A DNA stretch of 64,000 nt from Actinokineospora terrae (GCF_900111175.1 NZ_FOGI01000009.1:248001-312000); one strand, 5' to 3'. Positions 50,329-59,480 are shown, counted from the first letter of the stretch. Notes: generated by a model from the sequence alone, not told the origin. A program made the numbers and translations.

Positions 50329-52917
50329 ATGACCGCAGCGACGGCCGAGAACACCCCGGCCAAGCACGCCGCGCCGACCGAGGCAGGCCTGACCCACCGG
50401 CAGATTCTGGTGATCATGTCGGGGCTGATGCTCGGCATGTTCCTCGCCGCGCTGGACCAGACCATCGTCGGCACCTCGATCAGGACGATCGCCGACGACC
50501 TCAACGGGCTGAGCCTGCAGGCGTGGGCGACCACGGCGTACCTGATCACCTCGACCGTCTCCACCCCGCTCTACGGCAAGCTGTCCGACATCTACGGCCG
50601 CAAGCCGTTCTTCCTCACCGCGATCTCGCTGTTCATCATCGGGTCGCTGGCCTGCACCCTGGCCACCTCGATGTACGAGCTCGCGGCGTACCGGGCGTTC
50701 CAGGGCCTCGGCGCCGGTGGCCTGATGTCGCTGGCGCTGACGATCATCGCCGACATCGTGCCGCCGCGGGAGCGGGCCAAGTACCAGGGCTTCTTCCTGG
50801 CGGTGTTCGGCACCTCCAGCGTGCTCGGCCCGGTCATCGGCGGCTTCTTCGCAGGCCAGGGCGAGATCCTGGGCATCACCGGCTGGCGCTGGGTGTTCCT
50901 GGTGAACGTCCCGATCGGCATCATCGCGCTGTTCGTGGTGATGAAGGTGCTCAACGTCCCGCACGAGCGCCACGACCACCGCATCGACTACTTCGGTGCG
51001 GTGTTCCTGTCGATCGCGGTGGTGCCGCTGCTGATCGTCGCCGAGCAGGGCAGGGAGTGGGGTTGGGACTCGCAGCGCTCGCTGGTCTGCTACGGCATCG
51101 GCTTCGTCGGCCTGGTCGGGTTCCTGCTCGTGGAGCGGGCGATGAAGGACGAGGCGCTGATCCCGCTGCGGCTGTTCCGCACCTCCACCTTCGCCATGAC
51201 GATCATCGCGGGCACCATCCTGGGCATCGGCATGTTCGGCGGGATCACCATGATCCCGCAGTACCTGCAGATCGTGCGCGGGTTCACCCCGACCGAGGCC
51301 GGGCTGATGATGGTGCCGCTGATGCTGGGCATCATGTTCGCCTCGGTGGTGTCCGGGCAGATCACCTCCAAGACCGGCCGCTACAAGGTCTTCCCGATCA
51401 TCGGGTCGCTGCTGCTGATCGGCGGGCTGCTGCTGTTCCACCTGGTCGACGTGGAGACGCCGATGTGGCAGCCGATCGTCTACATGGTGGTGTTCGGCCT
51501 CGGCCTCGGTTTCTGCATGCAGACGCTGACGGTGGCCGCGCAGAACTCGGTGGAGATGCGCGACATGGGCGTCGCGACCGCCGCGATCACGTTCTTCCGC
51601 CAGCTCGGTGGCACGCTCGGTGTCGCGGTGTTCCTGTCGCTGCTGTTCAGCACGGTCGCCGACAACATCGCCAACGCGTTCCGGTCCGCGGCGGGCAACC
51701 CGCAGTTCCAGGCGGCGCTGGCCGACCCGGCGGTGCGGGCGAACCCGGTCAACGACCCAGTGTTCTCGGCGCTGCGCGGCGGGGGCGGCGGTGTCCTGCA
51801 GGACTCGTCGTTCCTGCAGCAGATCGACCCCCGGCTGGCGCGGCCGTTCCAGGAGGGCTTCGTCGAGTCGATCCAGCTGGTGTTCCTGGTCGGCGCGGGC
51901 GTGATGGTGCTGGCGTTCCTGGTGTCGCTGTTCATCAAGGAGATCCCGCTGCGCAGCGGCGCGTCCCCCGCAGCGATCATGGAGGGCGGCGAGGCGCTGC
52001 TGCCGGACGAGGCCAAGGAGAGCCTCGCCGGGGACGAGCGGCCCGCCGACGACGAGCCCGCGGCCGAGGGCAAGCCGGAGACCAACGGGAACGCGGAGTC
52101 CAACGGGCACAACGGGTACCACGCGTCCGAGCCGACCGCGCTGCGCGGTGAGCTGGTCGGGTTGCGCGGGCAGGTCCGCCACCCGGACGGGACGGTGGTG
52201 CCGGGTGCGGCGCTGACGCTGCTCGACCCGGGCGGCAGGCAGGTCAGCCGGGTCGGGTCGGACGGCACGGGGGAGTACCTGCTGGACGCGCCGAACCCGG
52301 GGTCGTACGTGCTGATCGCCTCGGCGCCGGAGCACCAGCCGAAGGCGACCACCGTCAAAGTCCGATCCGGACAGTCCACTTTGGATGTCGTGCTGGCCGG
52401 GGCGACGGTGGTGCACGGGTTCGTGATGACCGCGGACGGGCACACCGCGGTCGGACTGGCCCAGGTGACGCTGACCGACCCGCTCGGCGAGGTCGTGGAG
52501 ACCCAGTCGACGGCGTCGGACGGCAGCTTCCGGTTCGTCGGCGTGCGCCAGGGCGAGGTGACCCTGGTCGTGGTGGCGGAGGAGTTCCAGCCCGCCGCGA
52601 TCCCGCTGGCCGTCCCGGACTCCGGACCGCTGCGCCAGGACGTGGAGCTCGTCGGTGCCGCGGCGCTGGAGGGCATGGCGCGCACCGGTGACGGCGCCGT
52701 GGTGCCGAACGCGCGGATCACCGTGCTCGACTCGTCCGGCGAGGTGGTCGCGGTGACCAACACCGACGAGACCGGCTGGTACTCGATCGACGCGCTGGCC
52801 GAGGGCGACTACACGGTGATCGCCAGCGGGTACTCGCCCTCGGCGCACGAGGTGAGCCTGCGCCGCGGCGACGCGGGCACCCGCGACGTGGTTCTCGGCT
52901 ACGACGAGTGGAAGTAG
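50329..52917 (+). CDS. MFS drug exporter (DHA2) fused to three carboxypeptidase-regulatory-like domains
   Basis: An 862-residue protein. Residues 20-550 are a 14-helix DHA2 transporter with MFLAALDQTIVGTSI and the motif A loop GKLSDIYGRKPFF. It exports drugs or metabolites in exchange for protons. Residues about 560-600 are an acidic linker. Residues about 605-862 hold three similar repeats, opening LRGQVRHPDGTVVPGA, VHGFVMTADGHTAVGL and LEGMARTGDGAVVPNA, each about 80 residues of beta sandwich. The fusion is unusual for this transporter class. The repeat tail should lie in the cytoplasm if the helix count is even. Confidence 0.92.
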   Translation: MTAATAENTPAKHAAPTEAGLTHRQILVIMSGLMLGMFLAALDQTIVGTSIRTIADDLNGLSLQAWATTAYLITSTVSTPLYGKLSDIYGRKPFFLTAISLFIIGSLACTLATSMYELAAYRAFQGLGAGGLMSLALTIIADIVPPRERAKYQGFFLAVFGTSSVLGPVIGGFFAGQGEILGITGWRWVFLVNVPIGIIALFVVMKVLNVPHERHDHRIDYFGAVFLSIAVVPLLIVAEQGREWGWDSQRSLVCYGIGFVGLVGFLLVERAMKDEALIPLRLFRTSTFAMTIIAGTILGIGMFGGITMIPQYLQIVRGFTPTEAGLMMVPLMLGIMFASVVSGQITSKTGRYKVFPIIGSLLLIGGLLLFHLVDVETPMWQPIVYMVVFGLGLGFCMQTLTVAAQNSVEMRDMGVATAAITFFRQLGGTLGVAVFLSLLFSTVADNIANAFRSAAGNPQFQAALADPAVRANPVNDPVFSALRGGGGGVLQDSSFLQQIDPRLARPFQEGFVESIQLVFLVGAGVMVLAFLVSLFIKEIPLRSGASPAAIMEGGEALLPDEAKESLAGDERPADDEPAAEGKPETNGNAESNGHNGYHASEPTALRGELVGLRGQVRHPDGTVVPGAALTLLDPGGRQVSRVGSDGTGEYLLDAPNPGSYVLIASAPEHQPKATTVKVRSGQSTLDVVLAGATVVHGFVMTADGHTAVGLAQVTLTDPLGEVVETQSTASDGSFRFVGVRQGEVTLVVVAEEFQPAAIPLAVPDSGPLRQDVELVGAAALEGMARTGDGAVVPNARITVLDSSGEVVAVTNTDETGWYSIDALAEGDYTVIASGYSPSAHEVSLRRGDAGTRDVVLGYDEWK

Positions 52918-54071
52918 CCGAGCACGAGCAGTCCGAACAGCAGCAGGTCGGGACCGCGCAGCACTTGGAACACGAGCCCGACCGGCAGGTAGAGCCCACC
53001 GACGTCGGTTGAGACACCCGCCGTGTAGTCGATGTCGGGTCGCGACACGGTCCGCACGACGGCCCACGCGACCAGTGGGACGGCGAGCGGGACGAACGGG
53101 AATCCGAGCAGCACGACCGTGGCCCCCCACAGCGCGGCGGCCACGGTCAGCACGGCGAACGCGGCGAGTTTGAGCACCCTGGTGCTCGTGGGCACCCATC
53201 GCCGCAAGCCCGCTGTCCGGACCACCTCGGCCAAGCCGCCCGCGAACGGGACGGTCGAGAGGTACGCGCCGAGGCCGACCCACCAGATCGAGCCGACGAC
53301 CGGGAAGGCGTGCCGCAGCACCGGGATGGCCAGCAGGACGAGCCCCGCGAAGGGCAGTGCTGAGCGTCGGGCCAGCGCCCCGGCGACGGCGAACCTGAGC
53401 GGGTTGGTCGGACGAACGCGGATCGGACGTGCGGGCGGCAAGAGGGCCAGGGCATCACCGAAGGCGGCTGAGACTGACCGCAAGATCCGCGCGTTCCAGC
53501 CACGGACAAGGACATCGCGCCGGACTGGTCGTCCGCTCGGGACTGCGGCGACGACAAGAACCGCCACAACAGCCCACAGCACTACCGGTCCCGCGAACAG
53601 GACTCCGGCTAGAGCCAGTAAGAACGGTCCGCCTAGCTCGACCCAGCTTTGTGGACGGTTGGACCATCGGTAGCCGAAGAGGGCGGAGGCGGCGATAAGA
53701 GCACCCGCCAGCGGCAGGTTGTCCGGCCACCCCAGGATCAAGCCCGCCGACACGAAGACGTAGGCGACGGCAGCGAACCGCGCGACCACGGCCGTCCACA
53801 ACCGGCGACGGAGCAGTCGATCACGATCGTGGTGGTCGTCCCACGTGAGCTGGGCGGGATTGGTCCAGACGTGGTTCCGGCGCAGCAGCGAGAAGACCGC
53901 GATGGCCAGGCTGACCAGCAGGACCGCCGTGGTCGAGCCCGGCGCGATGGCGTGCGCGCCGACGAACCGCTCGCGCAGGGCATCGGCCTTGTAGAACGGC
54001 AACGCCGCCAGGCCGAGCAGCACGAACAGGACCAGCGCGGAGTCGGACAGGCGGGAGAGCCACCGCCTCAC
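52899..54071 (-). CDS. Membrane partner of ABC ATPase, function unknown
   Basis: A 390-residue protein with around nine hydrophobic segments, such as LVLFVLLGLAALPFY, VLLVSLAIAVFSLLRR and LLALAGVLFAGPVVLWAVVA. There is no EAA loop, as in exporter-type ABC permeases. The start overlaps the ATPase stop by 4 bases (ATGA), so both are co-translated. The gene overlaps the convergent MFS gene end by 19 bases. The pair may export an unknown compound; this is inferred from the pairing only. Confidence 0.72.
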   Translation of the reverse strand: MRRWLSRLSDSALVLFVLLGLAALPFYKADALRERFVGAHAIAPGSTTAVLLVSLAIAVFSLLRRNHVWTNPAQLTWDDHHDRDRLLRRRLWTAVVARFAAVAYVFVSAGLILGWPDNLPLAGALIAASALFGYRWSNRPQSWVELGGPFLLALAGVLFAGPVVLWAVVAVLVVAAVPSGRPVRRDVLVRGWNARILRSVSAAFGDALALLPPARPIRVRPTNPLRFAVAGALARRSALPFAGLVLLAIPVLRHAFPVVGSIWWVGLGAYLSTVPFAGGLAEVVRTAGLRRWVPTSTRVLKLAAFAVLTVAAALWGATVVLLGFPFVPLAVPLVAWAVVRTVSRPDIDYTAGVSTDVGGLYLPVGLVFQVLRGPDLLLFGLLVLGYFHSS

Positions 54072-54646
54072 AGGTCGATGACCTCGTCGGCGACCGCGTC
54101 GACCAGCGGCGGGAAGTGGCTCGCCAGCACCACCGCCGACCCGGCGCCCTTGGCGGCGTTGACCATCTGCTTGAGCCAGTCCCGGCCCGCGGCGTCCACC
54201 GCCCGCTCCGGCTCGTCGAGCAGCAACACCTTGTGCGGCTTGGTGAGCGCGCCGAGCAGCAGCAACCGCCTGCGCTGGCCTGCCGACAGCCCTCTAGCGG
54301 GTACCTCGGGCAGGTCGTGGGCGGGCTGGCCGCCGCCGAGCAGGTCGAAGTGCTGGCCCGGGGTGAACTCGTCGAACACCGCCGAGTCGTCGAACAGGAC
54401 CGAGACGTCCCGGCGGAACGCGGCGTCGGTCTCATCCGGGGTGCGGCCCGCGACTTCGACCGTGCCCTCGGTCGGGTCCTGGACGCCGTAGAGGCACCGC
54501 AGCAGCGTCGACTTGCCCGAACCGTTCTCCCCGGTCAGCGCCAGGCAGCGGCCCCGGGCGACGGCCAGGTCGAGGTCGCGGAACAGCCACCGCTCGTCGC
54601 CGACGAGCACGCCGATCCCCTCGGCGGAAACGATCACATCCGACAC
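54068..54646 (-). CDS. ABC transporter ATP-binding protein
   Basis: A 192-residue, short ATPase. Walker A is TGENGSGKST, the signature is changed to LSAGQRRRLLLLGAL, Walker B is VLLLDEPERAVDAAG and the switch His is in VVLASHFPPLVD. It is shorter than most ATPases because the helical subdomain is brief. GTG at 54646 places the start right before the first strand. The membrane protein at 52899-54071 follows by ATGA overlap, giving a two-gene exporter-like unit. Confidence 0.88.
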   Translation of the reverse strand: MSDVIVSAEGIGVLVGDERWLFRDLDLAVARGRCLALTGENGSGKSTLLRCLYGVQDPTEGTVEVAGRTPDETDAAFRRDVSVLFDDSAVFDEFTPGQHFDLLGGGQPAHDLPEVPARGLSAGQRRRLLLLGALTKPHKVLLLDEPERAVDAAGRDWLKQMVNAAKGAGSAVVLASHFPPLVDAVADEVIDL

Positions 54647-54783
54647 ACCGGGCCAACGTCCGGGCGCACCGCGGGGTTCCGCACCGTCGGGTGAGCACCA
54701 CTGGCGTTTCGCCTCAGCCAAGGGTCGGTGAATACGGCGTGGATCGTCTGCGCGGTGGCCGTTCACCGCCGTACCCTACGGCC

Positions 54784-55425
54784 GTGAACACCGCACTCGG
54801 CGTGCTCGAATCGGCAGGCCCACTGCTGGTGTGGGCCATCGTGCTCGGATTCGTCTTCGCCGAGTGCGCCTTCATCGTCGGCCTCTTCCTGCCCGGCGAC
54901 TCGCTGCTGTTCGCCGCGGGCGTGGTGCTCGCCCAGCACGACCACGAGCACCAGGCGTGGTGGCTGTCCGGCACGGCCACCGTTGTCGCGGTCGCGGGCA
55001 ACCAGCTCGGCTACTACATCGGCGCCAAGGCGGGCCACGCGATCATCACCAGGGTCGGCGGCCGGGTGCTCACCCAGCACAACCTCGACCGCGCCCGCGA
55101 CTTCCTGGACCGGCGCGGCTTCTTCGCCATCGTGGTCGCCCGCTGGATCCCGTGGATCCGCACGCTGGCCCCGCTGGTGGCGGGCGCGGCGAAGATGGAC
55201 GCGCGCCGCTTCGCCCTCGCCACCACGGTCGGCGGCCTCGCCTGGGTACCGACCCTCGTGCTGCTCGGCTACTACGCGGCAGGCCTGCTGGAAGACCTGC
55301 CCTGGCTGCAAACGGTGGCGGTGGTCGGCAGCATCGCGTTCTTCGTCGGCGGGACCGTGTGGGGGATCTGGCGCTACCGGCAGGAGATGCGCAGGCCGGT
55401 GGACACGGTGTCGGTCACGGAATAG
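54784..55425 (+). CDS. DedA-family membrane protein
   Basis: A 213-residue DedA protein. The first conserved block is FAECAFIVGLFLPGDSLLF, the second ARWIPWIRTLAPLVAGAAKM. Predicted helices and length match the family. It is a separate copy from the one at 46364 and shares with it about the same motif pattern, so the two may handle different lipids. Start GTG at 54784. It is divergent from the ABC ATPase and ends 4 bases before the convergent VOC gene stop. Confidence 0.9.
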   Translation: MNTALGVLESAGPLLVWAIVLGFVFAECAFIVGLFLPGDSLLFAAGVVLAQHDHEHQAWWLSGTATVVAVAGNQLGYYIGAKAGHAIITRVGGRVLTQHNLDRARDFLDRRGFFAIVVARWIPWIRTLAPLVAGAAKMDARRFALATTVGGLAWVPTLVLLGYYAAGLLEDLPWLQTVAVVGSIAFFVGGTVWGIWRYRQEMRRPVDTVSVTE

Positions 55426-55429
55426 CCGG

Positions 55430-55804
55430 TTACCCCACCGCGGCCGGGCAGGCCAAGACGAGGCGGATGCCATCCGGGTCGCGCAGGGCGACGCCGTCCG
55501 GCGTGTCGGAGTAGGGGACGCCGTACTCGGTGAGGCGCGCGGGCCAGGTCCCGGCGTCCGGCACCGAGAAGGTCAGGTGGTCGAGGCCGGGGCGGCACTC
55601 GTCGAACGGGGCGTGCGCGCCGTGCGGGTGCTGGACCAGGGTGAGGGTGACGCCGAGACCCCGCAGCCGGACCGTGCTCTGCCCGCCGTCGTGGTCGGTG
55701 CGGCTCTCGGTGGCGAACCCGAGCACGCGCTCGTACCAGGGGACGCTGCGGTCCACATCGGTGACGGTCAGGGCGATGTGGTGGACGCCGGTCAACGCGG
55801 ACAT
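55430..55804 (-). CDS. VOC-superfamily (glyoxalase-like) protein
   Basis: A 124-residue protein with the beta-alpha-beta-beta-beta repeat of VOC proteins. It opens GVHHIALTVTDVDRSVPWYE with a metal-ligand His, has DHLTFSV in the second half with another His, and closes YSDTPDGVALRDPDGIRLVL with the Glu position replaced by Arg. Substrate is unknown; glyoxalase, dioxygenase and antibiotic-binding proteins share the fold. It converges on the DedA gene with 4 bases between the stops and lies 81 bases from the kinase gene. Confidence 0.9.
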   Translation of the reverse strand: MSALTGVHHIALTVTDVDRSVPWYERVLGFATESRTDHDGGQSTVRLRGLGVTLTLVQHPHGAHAPFDECRPGLDHLTFSVPDAGTWPARLTEYGVPYSDTPDGVALRDPDGIRLVLACPAAVG

Positions 55805-55885
55805 CGACTATCCGTCCTTCCTTGACCCGTTCGGGGGCGGGCCGTCCGCCATAGTGCCCCAGCCGGGTGACGCCTTGGCTACTGC

Positions 55886-56491
55886 TTAGTCGACCTTTCG
55901 AACAACGAGGTTTGCCAACGAGGTGGTCCCGGCGACGAGCCGCGCGTTGCGCTCGTCCGAACCGTCCGTGCGCGCCGTCGCCTCCGCCGGGGTCCGGCCG
56001 TAGGCCATGTGGCGTGCTCGGAGCCGGTCCCGGCGAACGTCCTCGCCCGGGTCGACGAACCAGCTGTCGGCCAGCAGCGGCCGCACCCCCGGCCACAGCA
56101 GCAGGTAGTTCCCCTCGGTCACCACGAGGGGAACATCACACCCGATCGGGACCGCGTTGGCGATCGGTTCCTCGATCTCGCGGCGGAACTCGGGGGCGTA
56201 GACGACCGGGTCGGTGTTGGCCCGCAACCGGCGCAGCAGGTGGACGTATCCGTCGGCGTCGAAGGTATCCGGGGCGCCCTTGCGGTCGGCGCGGCCCAGG
56301 CGCTCCAGCTCGGCCTGGGCCAGGTGGAAGCCGTCCATGCCGACCAGCGCGGCCCGCCAGCCGAGCGCGTCGACCAGCCGTCGCGCCAGGGTCGACTTGC
56401 CCGCGCCCGGTCCACCGGCGATACCGAGGATCCTGCGGTGGCCGGGCACCGCCAGAGCGGTGGCACGGGCCACTAGCGCATCCCAGTGCAT
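55886..56491 (-). CDS. Uridine-kinase/pantothenate-kinase-like P-loop kinase
   Basis: A 201-residue P-loop kinase. Walker A GIAGGPGAGKSTL is at about residue 24. GMDGFHLAQAELERLGRADRKGAP has the substrate-side Asp and Lys. VVTEGNYLLLWPGV follows, and the lid holds RRDRLRARHMAYG. Related proteins phosphorylate sugars or nucleosides; here it is divergent from a LacI regulator, so a sugar is plausible. The ATG at 56491 is normal for the family. A LacI-type operator lies in the shared promoter at 56522. Confidence 0.87.
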   Translation of the reverse strand: MHWDALVARATALAVPGHRRILGIAGGPGAGKSTLARRLVDALGWRAALVGMDGFHLAQAELERLGRADRKGAPDTFDADGYVHLLRRLRANTDPVVYAPEFRREIEEPIANAVPIGCDVPLVVTEGNYLLLWPGVRPLLADSWFVDPGEDVRRDRLRARHMAYGRTPAEATARTDGSDERNARLVAGTTSLANLVVRKVD

Positions 56492-56521
56492 GGGCGCTAC
56501 CTCCCGGTATGTAGTGTGCCC

Positions 56522-56533
56522 GCAAGCGTTTGC
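56522..56533. promoter_or_regulatory. LacI-type operator between divergent genes
   Basis: GCAAGCGTTTGC at 56522-56533 is a near-palindrome with the CG centre typical of LacI-family operators (consensus like GCAANCGNTTGC). It lies between the kinase and LacI starts, where it could control both. Confidence 0.7.
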
Positions 56534-56557
56534 CACCCGAGCTGGAGCGTGCACGCA

Positions 56558-57562
56558 GTGGCCACTATGGAGGACGTCGCCAAGCTGGCGGGGGTCTCGA
56601 TCAGCACCGTCTCACACGTGGTCAACGAGACCAGACCGGTGGCGGGGGCGACCCGCGAGCGGGTGCTCGCCGCCATCGAGTCGACCGGGTACACCGGCAA
56701 CGCCATCGCCCGCTCCCTGGTCACCGGCGGCACCAAGTCCATCGGGGTGGCGATGTCGCTGCTGGCCAACCCGCACCTGCCGCAGCTCATGCACGCCATC
56801 GACGCCGAGGCCACCGCGGCCGGGTACACCGTGCTGCTCGGCGACACCCTCGACGCCGAGGACGGCGAGCGCGCGGCGGTGCGCAAGCTGCAGGCCCGCC
56901 GGGTGGACGGCATGCTGCTCACCCCGGCACCGGGCGACACGTCCACCCTGGAGCAACTGGCCCGCACCGGGGTGCCCGCGGTGCTGGTCGACCGGGTGTC
57001 GCACAAGATCAAACTGGACCAGGTCGGCCCGGAGAACATCCAGTCCACCTCCACCCTCGTCCAGCACCTGGCCACCGCGGGGCACCGCAGGATCGCCTTC
57101 ATCAGCGGCGTCGAGTGGATGAGCGCCAGCGAGGAGCGCACCCTCGGCTACCGCCTCGGCCTTGGCCGCGCGGGCCTGCGCTGGGACTCCAACCTCGTCG
57201 CGGGCGGCGGCGCCACGCACGAGGACGGCGTGCTCGCCATGCGCCGCCTGCTGACCGTGCCCGAGCGCCCCACCGCCGTCATCACCGGCAACGGCGCCAT
57301 GACCGCGGGCGCGTACCGGGAGGCCCGCGCGCACGGCCTCACCATCGGCACCGACCTCGCGATCACCGGCCACGACGAGGTCGACTGGGCCGAGCTGGTC
57401 AGCCCGGCCATCACGACCATGACGCACCCGGTCGACGAGATCGGCCGCACGGCCGTCCGCCTCCTGCTGGCCCGCCTCCAGGACCCCACCAGGGCGCCGG
57501 AGACGATCCTGCTGGCGCCCACCCTCAACCACCGGTCGTCCTGCGGCTGCCGGGCGGCCTGA
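56558..57562 (+). CDS. LacI-family transcriptional regulator
   Basis: A 334-residue regulator. The N-terminal helix-turn-helix is MEDVAKLAGVSISTVSHVVN, followed by the hinge ATRERVLAAIESTGY. The C-terminal periplasmic-binding-like domain includes SIGVAMSLLANPHLPQ, LVDRVSHKI and GRTAVRLLLARL. It binds a sugar and, as a dimer, the operator upstream of itself and the divergent kinase. GTGs at 56549 and 56558 and an ATG at 56567 could each start it. Confidence 0.92.
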   Translation: MATMEDVAKLAGVSISTVSHVVNETRPVAGATRERVLAAIESTGYTGNAIARSLVTGGTKSIGVAMSLLANPHLPQLMHAIDAEATAAGYTVLLGDTLDAEDGERAAVRKLQARRVDGMLLTPAPGDTSTLEQLARTGVPAVLVDRVSHKIKLDQVGPENIQSTSTLVQHLATAGHRRIAFISGVEWMSASEERTLGYRLGLGRAGLRWDSNLVAGGGATHEDGVLAMRRLLTVPERPTAVITGNGAMTAGAYREARAHGLTIGTDLAITGHDEVDWAELVSPAITTMTHPVDEIGRTAVRLLLARLQDPTRAPETILLAPTLNHRSSCGCRAA

Positions 57563-57582
57563 CCGGTCCGCGGAGCCGGTCA
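57560..57582. terminator. Weak hairpin across convergent stops
   Basis: TGACCGG at 57560-57566 and CCGGTCA at 57576-57582 form a 7-base-pair stem with a 9-base loop. It spans the stop codons of the LacI and flavohemoprotein-like genes. No T tract. Confidence 0.35.
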
Positions 57583-58755
57583 GTCCAGGGTGAACGGGTC
57601 GTAGGTGATGTGGTCGAGCGGGGTGCCCGCCACCAGCATCCGCGACACCGTCGAGCGGATCATGGTCGGCGAGCCCGCCACCAGGACCTCGCGGTCCTCC
57701 CAGGTGCCGTGCTTGGTCACGATGTCGGCCAGCGTGCCCTGCTCGAACCCGACCGCCTGCTCCTGCTCGAGCACCGGGGTCACCGTCAACCACGGGTTGG
57801 ACGCGGCGATGTTCTGCAGGTGCGGCAGGTCGTAGAGGTCGCTGCGGACCCGGCCGCCGTTGAACAGGTGGACCCGGGGGTTGTCGCCCCACTGGGCCAG
57901 GTCCTCGATGATGGCGCGCATCGGCGCGATGCCGGTGCCACCCGCGATCATCAGCACGTCCCGGCCCGCCTTGCGGTCCACGCTGATGCGGCCCATCGGC
58001 GGCCCGATCCGCCAGGTGTCGCCGACCTTGGCGTGCGCCACGATCGAGCGGCTGACCCAGCCGTTCTCCACACCGCGGATGTGGAACTCGAGGATGCCGT
58101 CCGAGCGCGGGGCGTTGGCCGGGGTGAAGTAGCGCCACAGCCGGGGCCGTTGCGGCACCTCGACGCTCACGTACTGCCCCGGGTGGTACGGCACGGGGAA
58201 GTCCGGTTGCACGCGCACCACGGCGAGGTCCCAGCCGAGGCGCTCGTGGTCGACGATGCGGGCGGGCCACGACGCGGGGCCGTCGTCGGCCGCCGCGGCG
58301 TCGAGCATGGCGCGGGCCATGATCGTGTACGCCTCGGCCCACGCGCGCTCGACCTCGTCGGTCCACGCCTCACCGGAGAAGCGCTTCACCGCGCCGATCA
58401 GCGCGCTGCCGACCGCCTCGTAATGGGAGCTGATCACACCGAACTTGCGGTGGTCGCGTCCGAGTTGGTTCAGGAACGGCGCGAGGTCGTCCGGGCGGTC
58501 GACCATCTGCACCACGTGCACCAAGGCGCGCAGCAGCCTGGAGCGCTGCACCTGCATGTTCGCCGGGAACATCTCCCGCGCGCTTGGCTCGATGCTGAAC
58601 AGCATCCCGTAGAAGAACTGGGCCACCTGATCGGCCTGCGGTTCCACCGCCGCGAAGCTCTGCCGCACCAACCGCACCATGTGGCTGACGGCGGTGGGCG
58701 ACTCGATTCGGTACTGCGAGGCCGGAATGGGGCTCACCACTGCGTTGGCTGTCAT
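57580..58755 (-). CDS. Globin/FAD-NAD(P) reductase (flavohemoprotein-like)
   Basis: A 391-residue protein with a globin half (residues about 25-155; MVRLVRQSFAAVEPQADQVA, FGVISSHYEAVGSALI with the likely proximal His in HYE) and a reductase half. The latter has the FAD-binding RLWRYFTPANAP, GGTGIAPMRA for NAD(P)H and VLVAGSPTMI. Flavohemoproteins oxidise nitric oxide to nitrate; this one has a divergent globin, so NO activity is inference. The ATG at 58755 is chosen because the open frame continuing to 58932 reads unrelated residues. Divergent PPOX and MarR genes follow on the other strand. Confidence 0.85.
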   Translation of the reverse strand: MTANAVVSPIPASQYRIESPTAVSHMVRLVRQSFAAVEPQADQVAQFFYGMLFSIEPSAREMFPANMQVQRSRLLRALVHVVQMVDRPDDLAPFLNQLGRDHRKFGVISSHYEAVGSALIGAVKRFSGEAWTDEVERAWAEAYTIMARAMLDAAAADDGPASWPARIVDHERLGWDLAVVRVQPDFPVPYHPGQYVSVEVPQRPRLWRYFTPANAPRSDGILEFHIRGVENGWVSRSIVAHAKVGDTWRIGPPMGRISVDRKAGRDVLMIAGGTGIAPMRAIIEDLAQWGDNPRVHLFNGGRVRSDLYDLPHLQNIAASNPWLTVTPVLEQEQAVGFEQGTLADIVTKHGTWEDREVLVAGSPTMIRSTVSRMLVAGTPLDHITYDPFTLD

Positions 58756-58982
58756 GATCGGGGTGTCGACTCCACCTCTCGGGCTTTCACCGTGCGCTCG
58801 ACGGTACTCGTGCATCCCATCCCCCGACGGTGTCGACAGTAGACCGGATTTGGCTTGGTGAATGCGTAGATCACACCTTCGTGTCATTCTCGCTGACTCC
58901 CCGTACAGGGCTCTCCTTCCAATGGGGTACATCGTCCGAGCGCTCTACGCATTGCCGCGCGGGCGTGCCACCGTGGTGCCCT

Positions 58983-59480
58983 GTGTCCACCGACCAGCAC
59001 CCCACCGACCTGCTCCGGCTCGGGTTCGCCGAACCGCCGCCCGCGACCCCGCCGGAGGACCGACCGCGCGAGCCGGTCCGGCCGCGGCAACCGGTGCTCG
59101 ACCGGCTCACCACCCCGATGGTGGAGTTGATCACCCGGATGGACCGCGCGTTCCTGGCCACCGCCGACGCCGACGGCGAGTGCGACTTCGCGCTGTGCGC
59201 CGGGCCGCCGGGGTTCGTGCACGTGCTCGACGACCGGCGGCTGGCCTGCGCGCTGCTCGACCCGGCGCCGCGGCTGGCCACCCTCGCCGCCAACCCCCGG
59301 ATCAGCGTCGTGCTGGTGGACGGGCGGCGCGGGCTGCACGTGAACGGGCACGCCGGGGTGGTCGACGACACGTGGCTGCGCGCGGCGCACTCCTGCCTCC
59401 CGCCGCGCTTCGCGGGCTCGCGGTGGGTCGTGGTGCTGGTCGATGAGGCCTACCTGCACACCGGCCCGTTCGCTGGATGA
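58983..59480 (+). CDS. PPOX-family flavin-binding protein
   Basis: A 165-residue pyridoxamine-5'-phosphate-oxidase-like protein. A Pro-rich N-terminus (PPPATPPEDRPREPVRPRQP) leads to the split-barrel domain with MVELITRMDRAFLATADADG, where a Cys/Asp pair in GECDFALCAGPPGFVHVLDD is unusual, and NPRISVVLVDGRRGLHVNG. The GTG at 58983 is chosen because it begins the protein-like stretch; the frame is open further upstream. It sits between the globin/reductase gene and a MarR regulator, so a redox role is likely. Substrate unknown. Confidence 0.82.
   Translation: MSTDQHPTDLLRLGFAEPPPATPPEDRPREPVRPRQPVLDRLTTPMVELITRMDRAFLATADADGECDFALCAGPPGFVHVLDDRRLACALLDPAPRLATLAANPRISVVLVDGRRGLHVNGHAGVVDDTWLRAAHSCLPPRFAGSRWVVVLVDEAYLHTGPFAG

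Noticed and set aside
50272..53283. About 1000-codon minus-strand open frame across the MFS gene
   Set aside because: The product is His/Arg/Gln-rich with no domain, while the plus strand encodes an evident transporter.
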